64,000 bases of DNA, taken from positions 7,122,501 through 7,186,500 of the forward strand of contig NZ_CP031030.1 in assembly GCF_003711225.1 (NCBI RefSeq). Reading direction: 5' to 3'. This stretch comes from Runella sp. SP2. GTDB lineage: Bacteria; Bacteroidota; Bacteroidia; Cytophagales; Spirosomataceae. Shown here in pieces: positions 1 through 12,200 of the stretch (positions are counted from its first letter, which is position 1; each line of letters opens with the position of its first letter). The translations under genes and the position numbers were made by a program. The notes beneath the pieces were generated by a model, which was given only the letters and a program-made list of their open reading frames with translations, had not been told where the DNA came from and did no database searches.

Positions 1-1925
<1,925 letters not shown>

Positions 1926-2003
1926 TTTGTAAATACAGATTTGCATAAATTATTCTCTACCAATGTCAATTGCTTATTGAAAGACGAAATAGCTAATAAC
2001 CTT

Positions 2004-2114
<111 letters not shown>

Positions 2115-2126
2115 ATATTAAAATCC

Positions 2127-2158
2127 GAGAGGAGTTCAGAAATGAGCTCCTCTTTTTT
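2127..2158 (+). terminator. Intrinsic terminator of the rRNA operon
   Basis: A GAGGAGTTC / GAGCTCCTC stem (one G-U pair) with a six-base loop is followed immediately by a T run. It lies just after 5S rRNA, where the rRNA operon should end. Confidence 0.85.
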
Positions 2159-2203
2159 GTGCTATATATTACTCGCCTCCAGTGCCTCGCGTGCCGTTTG
2201 TAA

Positions 2204-2283
2204 GGATCAAGACCAAAAGTTGTGGGGGATGTTGGATTTTTTTGGATCAAGACCAAAATTTGTGGAGAGGGTTGGATTTTTTT
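2204..2283 (+). repeat. Tandem 40-bp duplication of the IS left end
   Basis: 2204-2243 and 2244-2283 are the same 40-bp unit with a handful of differences, each starting GGATCAAGACCAAAA and ending GGATTTTTTT. Each contains a complete copy of the left terminal inverted repeat. The second copy matches the right end better (TTTGTGGAG), so it is probably the functional one. Confidence 0.85.
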
Positions 2284-2289
2284 AAGTTT

Positions 2290-2691
2290 GTGCTTTTAAT
2301 CAATCGTACTTGCTTTGGAGAGTTTCCTACCTATCGTTCAGTTCCTGTTGCCCGATTTCATTTTGGACTGGGCGTCCCCGAAAATTTTGAATTGACCACT
2401 ATTAACCGCCAAGAGGGTGTCTTCGATATCCATCTTACAGAGAAAAATACAGACGCTCGAGACCCTGAAAGGAAAAATCTGCTTTCCAAAGGTTTTTTTG
2501 CACCCATAACTGTCCAAGACTTTCCCCTGCGTGGGCATAAGGTCTTTCTTCACATTAAGCGCCGCCGATGGCTCCATACCCAAACCGGTAAAGTAGTTTA
2601 CAGAGACTGGGCAGAAGTAAGCAAAGGAACGCGAATGACAAGTGAATTCGCGAATTTTTTAAAAGGTATCAGTGGATACGAATCCGAGTAG
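2290..2691 (+). CDS. ISAon1-type transposase N-terminal region protein
   Basis: Encodes a small basic protein with the signature of the N-terminal partner of ISAon1 transposases: an IHLTEKN segment, GFFAPITVQDFPLRG, KVFLHIKRRRW, then a C-terminal GTRMTSEFANFLKGIS stretch. It probably helps bind the element ends. The frame is open back through the duplicated inverted repeat to 2182; the GTG at 2290 is my choice because it is the first plausible start inside the element, and it is uncertain. Its end overlaps the next frame by 20 nt (2672-2691), so the second protein is made by re-initiation at a GTG or by frameshifting. Confidence 0.65.
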   Translation: MLLINRTCFGEFPTYRSVPVARFHFGLGVPENFELTTINRQEGVFDIHLTEKNTDARDPERKNLLSKGFFAPITVQDFPLRGHKVFLHIKRRRWLHTQTGKVVYRDWAEVSKGTRMTSEFANFLKGISGYESE

Positions 2692-3671
2692 TACAAATTC
2701 AATCGGAGAGTTTTATGGCGTGAAGGGTCGGAATTTGCTTCGTCACTACAAAGATTGCCAAGGTGGATTCAAACATTGGAATCAAAAGTCTCATGCTAAA
2801 CTATGGCTGTTATACCCTCAAAATATGGGAACTCATCTTTCCATTGATGAAACCTCGTTATCTGATGGGGAGTTGTATACGATTCTTACCAATAAAGCTG
2901 CCAAAGGCAGTAAAGGAAGTATTGTGGCTATCATTTCGGGCACCAAGGCTGAAACAGTGATTGAGATTCTTCGAAAAACTCCTCAAAAGCTTCGTAAAAA
3001 AGTCGCTGAGATTACGCTGGACATGGCCAGCAATATGGCTTTAATTGCCAAGCGATGTTTCCCTTGCGCCACACAGGTAACTGACCGTTTTCATGTCCAA
3101 AAGTTGGCTTCGGAAGCCTTACAGGAAATCAGAATAAAACACCGTTGGCAAGCAATAGATGCTGAAAATGAATCTATTGAGCAAGCTAAAGCCACTCAAA
3201 CAGACTACCAAGCGGAAGTACTCTCCAATGGCGATACGGTGAAACAGTTATTGGCACGCAGCCGGTATGTGCTCTACAAAAAGCAGAAAGATTGGACAGA
3301 GAATCAAAAACAAAGGGCAACACTACTTTTTGAGCGCTATCCTGATTTGAAAAAAGCTTATGAGTTAACCATGGCCTTGAGCCATATTTTTGAGAATACT
3401 ACTGATAAACTTTATGGATTGGCCAGACTCGCCAAATGGCATGAGAAGGTGCGGCAATCCGGCTTTAAAGCCTTCAACACGGTGGCGCGTTCTATCCAAA
3501 ATCATTATGAAACCATCCTTAACCGCGGCGGCGGACCGCTATTTTGATAATCGAAGTACGAACGCGTCTGCCGAATCTTTTAATGCCAAGATTAAAGCTT
3601 TTCGAGCTCAGTTCAGAGGGGTAAGGAATGTAGAATTCTTTCTGTATCGGCTAACTCAGATATATGCTTAA
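2672..3671 (+). pseudogene. ISL3/ISAon1-type DDE transposase, frameshifted
   Basis: The reading frame from a GTG at 2672 shows ISL3 DDE transposase features: LSIDETSLSDGELYTILTNK with the first Asp, TLDMASNM with the second, and TDRFHVQKLASEAL. It ends early at 3547 in a spurious RGGGPLF tail. The expected continuation YFDNRSTNASAESFNAKIK, containing the catalytic Glu, and the normal C-terminus FFLYRLTQIYA are found in another frame up to 3671. The break is explained by 16 extra bases at 3524-3539. Removing them joins ETILN directly to YFDNR. The truncated product lacks the third catalytic residue and should be inactive. Confidence 0.85.
3524..3539 (+). other. 16-bp GC-rich insertion that breaks the transposase
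   Basis: The sequence CGCGGCGGCGGACCGC has 15 of 16 bases G or C, in an element that is otherwise AT-rich to moderate. Its length (15+1) shifts the frame exactly between the codons for ETILN and YFDNR. It is inferred from the family's conserved protein sequence, not from an aligned DNA copy. Confidence 0.7.
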
Positions 3672-3704
3672 TCCAAGTTGCTCCACAAATTTTGGAATTG
3701 AGCC
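3670..3704 (-). repeat. Right terminal inverted repeat of the IS
   Basis: The reverse complement begins GGCTCAATTCC and continues with the shared core. It aligns over 35 positions with the left end at 2244-2278 with about seven mismatches. It begins two bases before the end of the transposase stop codon. Confidence 0.85.
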
Positions 3705-3731
3705 AAAATATCATTCAAGTGGGTTAGTGAG

Positions 3732-3783
3732 AATATAAAAATAGCCGCCCAAAAATTGCTTTTGAGGCGGCTATTTTTATATT
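3732..3783 (-). terminator. Bidirectional terminator downstream of hppA
   Basis: A perfect 18-bp stem (AATATAAAAATAGCCGCC at 3732-3749 with its complement at 3766-3783) has a 16-base loop. A/T runs at both arm ends make it usable on either strand. It lies 16 nt beyond the hppA stop codon and also faces the IS. Confidence 0.85.
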
Positions 3784-3798
3784 AGATTAGTACTTTAA

Positions 3799-6027
3799 CT
3801 ATTTTGCAGCGATTTGACCAAGAGCTGAAGCTTTGGTGAACGTGCTTACTTTTGTTGTTTGTACTGAACTTACTTTGTTGGTTTCTTTTGTTGCGCTATG
3901 CTCGTGACTGCCATTCACGGCAATGTACGGAGCAATAACCAACGATACGATAGACATTAACTTAATTAGGATGTTCATTGAAGGGCCAGAAGTATCTTTG
4001 AATGGGTCACCTACAGTATCGCCAGTCACTGATGCTTTGTGTGGCTCTGACTTTTTGTAGAAAGTTTCTCCGTTGATTACTACCCCTTTTTCAAAAGATT
4101 TTTTAGCGTTATCCCATGCACCACCTGCGTTTGATTGGAACATTCCCATCAACACACCCGATACGGTTACCCCTGCCAACAAACCACCTAATACTTCTGG
4201 CCCCATGGTGAAGCCTACAAGTACAGGGGTAACAAGTGCGATTGCTCCTGGCAAAATCATTTGTTTGATAGATGCTTCAGTTGAAATAGCTACGCATTTT
4301 TCGTACTCTGGTTCTGTTTTGTACTCCATAATGCCAGGAATTTCGCGGAACTGACGGCGAACTTCATTTACCATTTCCATGGCAGCCTTACCTACTGCTG
4401 ATATAGCTAATGCACTGAAAATGAATGGAATCATTCCCCCTACAAACAAGCCTGCTAGTACGTCTGCTTTGTAAATGTCAATTTGGGAAATGCCTGCAAT
4501 TCCTACAAAAGCGGCAAACAATGCCAACGACGTCAAGGCTGCAGAAGCAATCGCAAAGCCTTTCCCTGTAGCAGCCGTTGTATTACCTACGGCATCCAAG
4601 TTATCCGTGCGTTCACGTACTTCAGAAGGCAGCTGTGACATTTCAGCAATACCACCTGCGTTGTCAGCAATAGGCCCAAAGGCGTCGATGGCTAACTGCA
4701 TCGCTGTGGTTGCCATCATACCTGCGGCTGCAATAGATACACCATACAAACCAGCAAATTTATAGGACAAAATGATACCCGCTGCCAACACGATGATAGG
4801 CAACACAGTAGATTCCATCCCAACGGCTAAACCACCAATGATGTTGGTAGCGTGACCTGTTCCTGATTTTTCGATGATTGAATTCACAGGACGTTTGCCC
4901 ATGGCCGTATAATATTCAGTAATATACGACATCAATGCGCCTACAATTAAACCAACCACAATTGAGTAAAATACGCCATCAGAGGTAAATTCAAATCCTC
5001 GAAGCACAAGACTTTCTGGCAGAATATTTTTCACAAGAAAATACGAAGCTACAAATGTAATACCAATCGATGCCCAGTTGCCAATATTTAAGGCATTTTG
5101 GACAGATGCGTTTTCGTTGTTTATACGTACAAAAAACGTAGAAACCAAAGAGGCCAATAAACCTACCCCAGCAATCAACATAGGAAGAAGTACTGGAGAA
5201 AAGCCGCCGTAGTTATCTGTTACATCAATTTCTTGGCCTAAAACCATGGTAGCCAAAATCGTTGCTACGTACGAACCAAATAAGTCAGCACCCATACCTG
5301 CTACGTCACCTACGTTGTCGCCTACGTTGTCAGCGATGGTTGCTGGGTTACGAACGTCGTCTTCAGGAATACCTGCTTCCACTTTTCCTACAAGGTCAGC
5401 ACCTACGTCGGCAGCTTTGGTATAAATACCACCACCTACCCGCGCAAACAACGCGATAGATTCAGCGCCCAACGAGAAACCAGCCAAGACTTCGATTACT
5501 TTTTTCATTTCGACCGAAGTAAGTGGTTGGCCTGCCGCAAACATTTGATAAAAAACAATGAATAGGCCACTCAGACCTAATACAGCCAAACCTGCTACCC
5601 CCATACCCATAACCGAGCCACCAGTAAAAGATACATTAAGGGCCTTGGCGAGTGAAGTGCGGGCTGCTTGGGCGGTGCGAACGTTGGCTTTGGTAGCCAC
5701 TTTCATACCGATGTACCCCGCGGTAGCTGAAAACACTGCTCCAATCAAAAATGCGACAGCAATCAGTGGAGACGAGTGTATTTCGATGCCATTGGCTTCG
5801 GTTTGGCTACCCAGATACGCCAAAATTAAGGCAGTAGGAATGGCGAAGTAGGCCAAAATTTTCCATTCAGCTTTCAAGAAAGCGATGGCGCCATCGGCAA
5901 TATAGCCTGATAGCTTTTTCATGTTGTCGTCGCCAGCAGGTTGGTTGGCAACCCAGTTGAAACGCCAAGCGGTGTACAGAAGCCCAATAGCCCCAAAAGC
6001 TGGGACAAGGTAAACGATACTATTCAT
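3799..6027 (-). CDS. hppA: Membrane-bound pyrophosphatase, K+-dependent ion pump
   Basis: A 742-residue polytopic inner-membrane protein that couples pyrophosphate hydrolysis to H+ or Na+ export. Hallmarks are [11 protein letters not shown] near residue 208, the [20 protein letters not shown] block at 230-250, and [10 protein letters not shown] near 478. The Ala after TTA in that last motif is the type associated in this family with K+ dependence (K+-independent enzymes carry Lys there). Whether it moves H+ or Na+ cannot be read safely. An upstream in-frame ATG at 6096 would add 23 residues and lie upstream of the likely -7 box, so the ATG at 6027 ([12 protein letters not shown]) is preferred. 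It appears to be a single-gene unit with its own terminator. Confidence 0.95.
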   Translation of the reverse strand: MNSIVYLVPAFGAIGLLYTAWRFNWVANQPAGDDNMKKLSGYIADGAIAFLKAEWKILAYFAIPTALILAYLGSQTEANGIEIHSSPLIAVAFLIGAVFSATAGYIGMKVATKANVRTAQAARTSLAKALNVSFTGGSVMGMGVAGLAVLGLSGLFIVFYQMFAAGQPLTSVEMKKVIEVLAGFSLGAESIALFARVGGGIYTKAADVGADLVGKVEAGIPEDDVRNPATIADNVGDNVGDVAGMGADLFGSYVATILATMVLGQEIDVTDNYGGFSPVLLPMLIAGVGLLASLVSTFFVRINNENASVQNALNIGNWASIGITFVASYFLVKNILPESLVLRGFEFTSDGVFYSIVVGLIVGALMSYITEYYTAMGKRPVNSIIEKSGTGHATNIIGGLAVGMESTVLPIIVLAAGIILSYKFAGLYGVSIAAAGMMATTAMQLAIDAFGPIADNAGGIAEMSQLPSEVRERTDNLDAVGNTTAATGKGFAIASAALTSLALFAAFVGIAGISQIDIYKADVLAGLFVGGMIPFIFSALAISAVGKAAMEMVNEVRRQFREIPGIMEYKTEPEYEKCVAISTEASIKQMILPGAIALVTPVLVGFTMGPEVLGGLLAGVTVSGVLMGMFQSNAGGAWDNAKKSFEKGVVINGETFYKKSEPHKASVTGDTVGDPFKDTSGPSMNILIKLMSIVSLVIAPYIAVNGSHEHSATKETNKVSSVQTTKVSTFTKASALGQIAAK

Positions 6028-6072
6028 GCGTAGGTTAAAAGATTTAGTTGAATATTTATATAAAATGTCGGA

Positions 6073-6080
6073 CAAATATA
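6073..6080 (-). promoter_or_regulatory. -7 box of hppA promoter
   Basis: On the minus strand the sequence is TATATTTG, an exact fit to the Bacteroidota -7 consensus TAnnTTTG, 45 nt upstream of the chosen start. It supports the ATG at 6027 over the longer open frame. No clear -33 TTTG was found at ideal spacing. Confidence 0.5.
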
Positions 6081-6145
6081 GCAGAACGTGATTCATTTCC
6101 CCAACCCAAATCTTAGTTAATTGCTTATTTTGTATCGTTATTGTA

Positions 6146-6197
6146 CAATTTTAGACCCTATTTTAGGTGGGTGTCACTAAAACAGGGCCTAAAATTG
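6146..6197 (-). terminator. Long hairpin after the giant surface-protein gene
   Basis: The 21-base arms CAATTTTAGACCCTATTTTAG (6146-6166) and 6177-6197 pair with only two G-U positions around a 10-base loop. It lies 12 nt beyond the stop of the 3965-codon gene. The AT-rich arms can act as a terminator on the minus strand and insulate hppA. Confidence 0.8.
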
Positions 6198-6208
6198 ATA
6201 AATGAGCT

Positions 6209-9200
6209 TTAATTTACTTTTACAACTTTCAGCGTTGCTTGTTTTTCAGGCGTCGTCACCTTCAAGAAATACATGCCAGTTGGTAGTTCGCTTACGCCAA
6301 ACTCCTCTTGATGGGTGTTCGTTTCGGGTACAAATTGACGGCGTAGCACCTCCCGACCCGATGCATCCGTTAAAGCCGCTTGCACCATGTGTCCCTTGCT
6401 CTCTTGCACTTTTAAGCGCAGGATGTTGCTGACGGGGTTGGGCATGACTGTGGCGAAAGACCCGTTATCAGTTATCTGTTTTCCGTTATCCGACCCTTGC
6501 CCTTTGCTTTTTGCCTCTTCGCTCTCCGCTGCGCGTGCTGCTCCCACGCCTACTCCATCTTTCGACTGGATTCTGAACCAGTACTCTTGATAGGCCAAGA
6601 CATTGCCTTGTGGTTGACGCGTCGAGGGGTAAATGCTACCCCAACCCTTCATATCCCAATAACGGATGCCTAACTTGTACAAACCCTTGGGTAAACCTGC
6701 ATCATATATGTTACCACCTGAACCGTTGTCTTGGTAGAAACCGTAGGCGGGGTGGTTTTGAGCGTACAACTCCGTCCAGCCCTCGCGGTTGGCGTACATG
6801 AAGTATGGCGCGTTGTTCTCGTGCGTGTTAAATGAACGAATTACCCCCATTTCTGGCGTCGCCAACATGTCGAAGGTCAATGAACCATCGGTGCTTAATC
6901 CGCAAGCTTCTACGTTGATTGTCCAGTAACGAGGAGCCATTTTGTTGGCATTCTCAACGTAGTATAAGGTCGGATTTACCTGCGTACTCTGCTCCAATTC
7001 GGGGCCACCGTCGCGGGTGATGAATTGGCTTGTCCACAACGACTTATCATTCGCAGGCTTTACTGCCGATTTTGATTCGCCGATGTTAATCAACGTCACT
7101 ACAAAAGCATTCCAGTAAACATCTTTGCGAACACTTTCTGAGCTCTGACAACCGCCTTCAAATAGACACTTCGCCCAGTACGTTTGCTTGGTCACGTTGC
7201 TAAATGCCACTTCAAAACTTGGCGCGGTGACGCCCGTATTCCAAAACGTTTGGCTTCCTGCGGGGCAATTGGCCGAAATCGTGACCGTTGTGCCTGTGCA
7301 AACAATCTCTTGACTTGCCGTAATCACGGGAGCAACTTGCGTTGGCGTTAACGTAAACGTTACCACATTGCTCTTTTCACTTACACAACCATTTTCCGTC
7401 TGACAACGAGCGTAATACGAGGTCGTTTGGCTGGGAACAGTCGATGGAAGGCTTGGCAGAGCAACATTCGTTGTGGCATTGTACCAAACAGTGCGCAAGC
7501 TTCCACAAGTTGACTGTCCACTGAAACTGGCTGTCGCGTCACAACTAGCTGTAGATGACAATGAAACCGTCGGAGCTGTTGGAATCGTCACCAATTTTAA
7601 GCGCATTACCCCTGATTCAGATTCTACACACGAAGGCGTTCCGTCTGATTTGCGGCAACGTACGCGGTAGTTGTGGAATTGATTGTCCACCAAACCTACG
7701 GGAACTCCTGCACTGTACTCGCCACCGTCAACTGAGTAAAGAATCACTTCGCCAGCAGCACAGTTCGCATTAAATGTGAGCGTAGTAGTCACTAAGCTAC
7801 AGACTTCTTTGGTTTCACCTACGGCAACCGTTACACCATCCACCAACATCGACACATTTTGCGGAACGGAAGCACGGTTATTTATCGTCAATTCTATCAC
7901 GCCCGAATAGGTCGAAGCGCAATTGGCATCACAAGCCGCTTGGTAGCGGTGGGGTTGGTTATTGGACGGCTGGGAAACTGGTGCTGTCGCCGACCAGTTG
8001 CTCCATGCACCACTACCAACTTGAACTCGCCAAACGGGATTGCCAACCACACACGAACTCGAAACCCCAAACTGTAAACCGTTAACAGGATTGGCATCCG
8101 TATCGCACAAAACGGGGTTGTTGCCTTCGTTTAGGGTTTGTTGAAGGGTAGTCAACGAAATAGTTGGTGGAACAACTACCGTCACCATCACATCCACAAA
8201 TCCACTCAATTGAGGGGCTAGTTCACAACGAACTTTGTAAACCGTACTTGCCGTAAGTGTTGGTGTCACCAGCGGTGAGCCCACAAACAACTGGGTGGTG
8301 CCCGCCGCGTTGTACCATGTTACTTGTCCCACTGCACACGAAGCCGTCAATGATGCCGTCGCGTTTTTGCAAATGGTCACGTTGGTAGTATTTGTTGGAA
8401 GTTCCACCGAAGCAATGACGGTCAATACCGCATCGTTGCCATCGCCACCTACGTAACTGATGCGGGCGTTTAACTGACTTCCCAAAAATGGTGCAATCGT
8501 TGACCCTTCGGGTAAGCCGTTGAACGTACCTTGAATGGCATCGCTTCCGTCGTTGTTGACTAGCACAAACGTTTGTCCCAATACTGGTATGTGGCTACCG
8601 CTGAGTACCAAATCAAGTCCCGACAAGTTGACCGACCCTTCTACTTTTAACTGACGGTAGTCGGTATCAGCCGTAGTTCCGTTGATGACAATGGCCAAGT
8701 CATTGCCCGAGGCAAACGACACGGTTCCGACGTTGACATCCGTTCCCGCTGCCGTTGGATTGATTCCTGCTGCTGCGTTGATGACAAGGTTACCTCCGTT
8801 GGTCGCCAAGGCCGAAGCGTTCAAATTAACTGCCCCTGCCGTCGAGAGGTTGACGTTGGTGGCTGCGGCGCGGCTGATGGGCGCACTGACAGTAATGGCG
8901 CCGCTGTTGGCATCACCGATTTGGAGCGTACCCGCCGTGATGCGGTCAAGTTCGTCGTCGGAAAGGCTCAAAGGACCGCCCAGAGGGTTTGTTGACGAGC
9001 CTAAGTCGATGTTTACGCCGTTGGTGTAAGGACGAAGTATGACACTGCTGGCCGAGTTGGTGCTGATAGTCGCCGTATTTTTGATGTCAATACTGTTGGT
9101 AATCAGCGAAATGTTTCCTCCCATGCTCGCTGTTGTAATTTGTCCACCAGAAAGTGATTCAATCTCAATACCCACGCCGCTTCCACCTTCGATGCCAGTT

Positions 9201-12200
9201 ACGGTGATGGCACCTCCTGAGGTGCTATTGATAGTCCCACGAATATACACTCCTTTATTATCAGGCCCAGTTGAGCTTCCAGCCGTTCCTTGAATGTTGA
9301 TTGCTTTCCCATTCCCCGCCGTAATGGTGCCATTTAAGTCAACCCCTACACTTCCATTGGATGCTGTAGCATCAGCTCCTCCTATACCAATAATCGTAAT
9401 GGTGCCATCGTTGGTTGTGACCAAGTTACGAACTTCTACTCCATCGCTAAACGACTGGTTGGCACCCGTACCTTCTATATAAATACTACCAGTACCCCCC
9501 GCAAGGACTTTTCCACTTAGACCAATTCCCGTATTGCCCGTAGGATTATTGAATGAACCATTGGTTCCTTGACCGCCTTGACCAATGAGTCGGATATTAC
9601 CGTTATTGGTACTAATTTGGCTATTGGAACCAGAAAGCTGAAGACCATAATTAAACGAAGCGGTGCTTGGTGAGCTACTGCCAGTACCTTGCACGGTGAC
9701 ATTCCCAGTTCCTCCCGCCGCAATACGGCTAGTAGCATCAAGTAAGACACCTTTGGCGCTACCTGTGCTTGCTCCTCCTGCTTGGCCTGTAACGCTAATG
9801 TGGCCATTGGTAGAAGTGATGGCACTCGATGTTAGAAAAACACCTTGATGGTATCCATCTGTACCAGTTCCGCCAGTGCCTAGTACCGTTACAGTTCCCG
9901 CTCCACCCGCAGAAATTAGTCCTGAACTTTCAAGATTAATACCATGGTTGGAAGTCGCATCACTACTTCCCCCACCTTGGCCTGTTACGCTTACATTTCC
10001 TCCTGAAGAGGTGATCGTACCTGCATCGAGGTGTACCCCAAAGGTATTACCATCGGTCTGGCTAGCTCCTGTGCCTTGTACAGTAACCGTACCCGTTCCA
10101 CCTGCGGTAATCATTCCTAGGTCGGTGACTGCCACTCCGTGTTGGTTATATTCGTCCGCAAGTCCGCCACCTTGTCCTGTTACGCTGACGTTGCCGCCTA
10201 GTGAGGTTATTTTGGAATTCGTACCTGTAACCAATACGCCAATGTTTTCATTGCCCGAGGCAGTACCACCCGTTCCTACTACTGAAAGTGGAGCGTTACC
10301 TCCCTCTATTAGACCACCACTATTGACCGAAACCCCTGCTTTGTAGCCGGCAACCCCGCTTTTCCCTTTAATGGTTGCTTGCCCACTGCCTGTTACTTTT
10401 AGTGAGCCGCCATTGACATCAACACCAGCAAAATCGCCCGATGAAGGCGTTGTCTGTTGGTTGGCTTCTACGACTAAATTTCCGTTTTGTGTTAGTAAGC
10501 TACCCCCTGTATTAATGGTTGCATTTTTGCTTACTTTCACCGTTGCCGTACCTGTGCCAGAGAGGGTGACAATCGCATTAGCAGCGATACTCAAAGCATC
10601 CGTTCCAGGCGTGGTAGCATCATCATTTTGCAAGTCTAAATCCAAGTTAGCATTGCTGACAAACGTGATGTTGCCATTCAAATTCACTTCGTCATCGCCC
10701 GTGCCACCGTTGATGGTCAATGTAGGCAATTGGGTTGTAAATGCCCCAACGTTGATGATGTCGTTGCCTCCAGCAGTGTTGACAGTAATACTGGTTTTTC
10801 CCGAAAGTACTACCTCCGCAGGCGTGGTAAAGGCCGTAGTGATACCGCCGTCGATGTTATACGTTTTACCCGTGACGTTGAAGCGGATTTTACCGCTGTT
10901 TTCACTTACCTCCAGCGTTTCGCCCGTGCCTTTGGCATCGGTAATGACGATGTTTCCGCTTGTGGTCGTGATGGTGTAGTCGGGAGAGGTACAAGCAATG
11001 TTTTGAGCATCACCCGTGATTGTCCAGCCTTTGTTGGTAATCAAATTATTACGCGCCGATTGAGCAGTACAATATTTTAGCCCTAGTGCGCCCAAACTCC
11101 GACCCGTCACTGTCCCCTGATTGAAGCCAATCAACGTCGCATCGTAGTTGACCTCGCTCATTCCACAGTTGTCTAGGAAGTTGCCTAGATTAACGCTGGC
11201 ATTGAATTTGGTTCCCCAAGCCGCCAAGCTTTGATTGAAAGCCGTCGCATTTTGAAACATTAACGACATGTTAGTGACATTACTCACGTCCCAATTGCTA
11301 ATATCTTGGTTAAACGAAGTCGCTTCTTGAAACATACGTGACATCCCCGTTATGGTGCTTGTATTCCACGTACTGATATTTGCGGGGCCATTGAGAATCG
11401 TACAATTAGCAAACATGGATGAAAGCGACGTTACGCCAGACAAGTTGGGGACATCTGTCGCGGTAACGCTCAGGTTATTACAACCATTGAAAGCACTGCT
11501 CATAGATGTCCAAGCAATATCGCCCCATTGACTAATCGTCAGTAATTTAGAAGCATCTCCTACGGAGTTGAAATGAATCCTTGGGAAATCCCCTCGAATA
11601 GCCACTGTGTAAGTACCTGCTGTACCGTAATTATGGGTAACGCTCCCCGTTACTGCCAACTCATCATAAATACCGTCGTTGTTCCAGTCCACGTCATAAT
11701 TGTAGCCTGTACCTAAGGTCGGGATGGTGATGGAAGTAGCGTTGGAAGTACCTGAGTTGTCAGTTTTCCAAGTTGTGATAAAAGGCTTTCCACCGTAACC
11801 TTCAATGGCAAAGGTGTAAGGCGAGCCAGGGTCGTTGCTCGGAATGCTGATAGTGGCCGTGCGTTTACCCGTTGTTGTAGGGTCAAACGTTACCGTAAAG
11901 GTTGTTGAACTACCTACAGCAACAGTCGTTGAAGAAGGCTGCGTGATGGTAAAATCGGTGGTTCCTCCCGTGATTGTTCCCAATGTCAAAGCTCCCGCTC
12001 CCGTATTTTCGATGGTGAAAGTACGTGTCACCGAGCCACTTGGCACTGAGACAGGCCCAAAATCTGTGTGGTCGGTGATAATTGGTGAGTTATCACCACT
12101 TACGATGCTAACGTTGTTGCCTTTGAGGTTAATCTCTGGCGCACACGTAGAAGAAAGAGCATCCCCCGTGATAGTCCAGCCTTTGTTGGTAGTTAGGTTC

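Larger units (their letters stand above)
2204..3704 (+). mobile_element. ISL3 family, ISAon1-like insertion sequence (degenerate)
   Basis: About 1.5 kb bounded by imperfect terminal inverted repeats that share the core CCAAAATTTGTGGAG. The inner left copy is at 2244-2278 and the right copy at 3670-3704; 28 of 35 positions match. It contains two overlapping transposase frames typical of ISAon1-type elements: a small N-terminal protein and an ISL3-type DDE domain. The left end is present twice in tandem, so the true boundary is either 2204 or 2244. No matching 8-bp target duplication is visible at the outer edges. The DDE gene is frameshifted, so the copy is probably immobile on its own. It sits between the rRNA terminator and hppA. 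Confidence 0.85.

Noticed and set aside
2650-2691. Programmed -1 frameshift at TTTTTTAAAA between the two transposase frames
   Set aside because: The second frame is reached by a +1 (or -2) shift, not -1, so this slippery site does not fit; re-initiation at GTG 2672 is simpler.
2196-3712. Target-site duplication around the insertion sequence
   Set aside because: The 8 bp before 2204 (GTTTGTAA) or before 2244 do not match the 8 bp after 3704 (AAAATATC).
6028-6096. 23-codon N-terminal extension of hppA
   Set aside because: The -7 box TATATTTG lies inside it, and the preferred start gives the usual family N-terminus.
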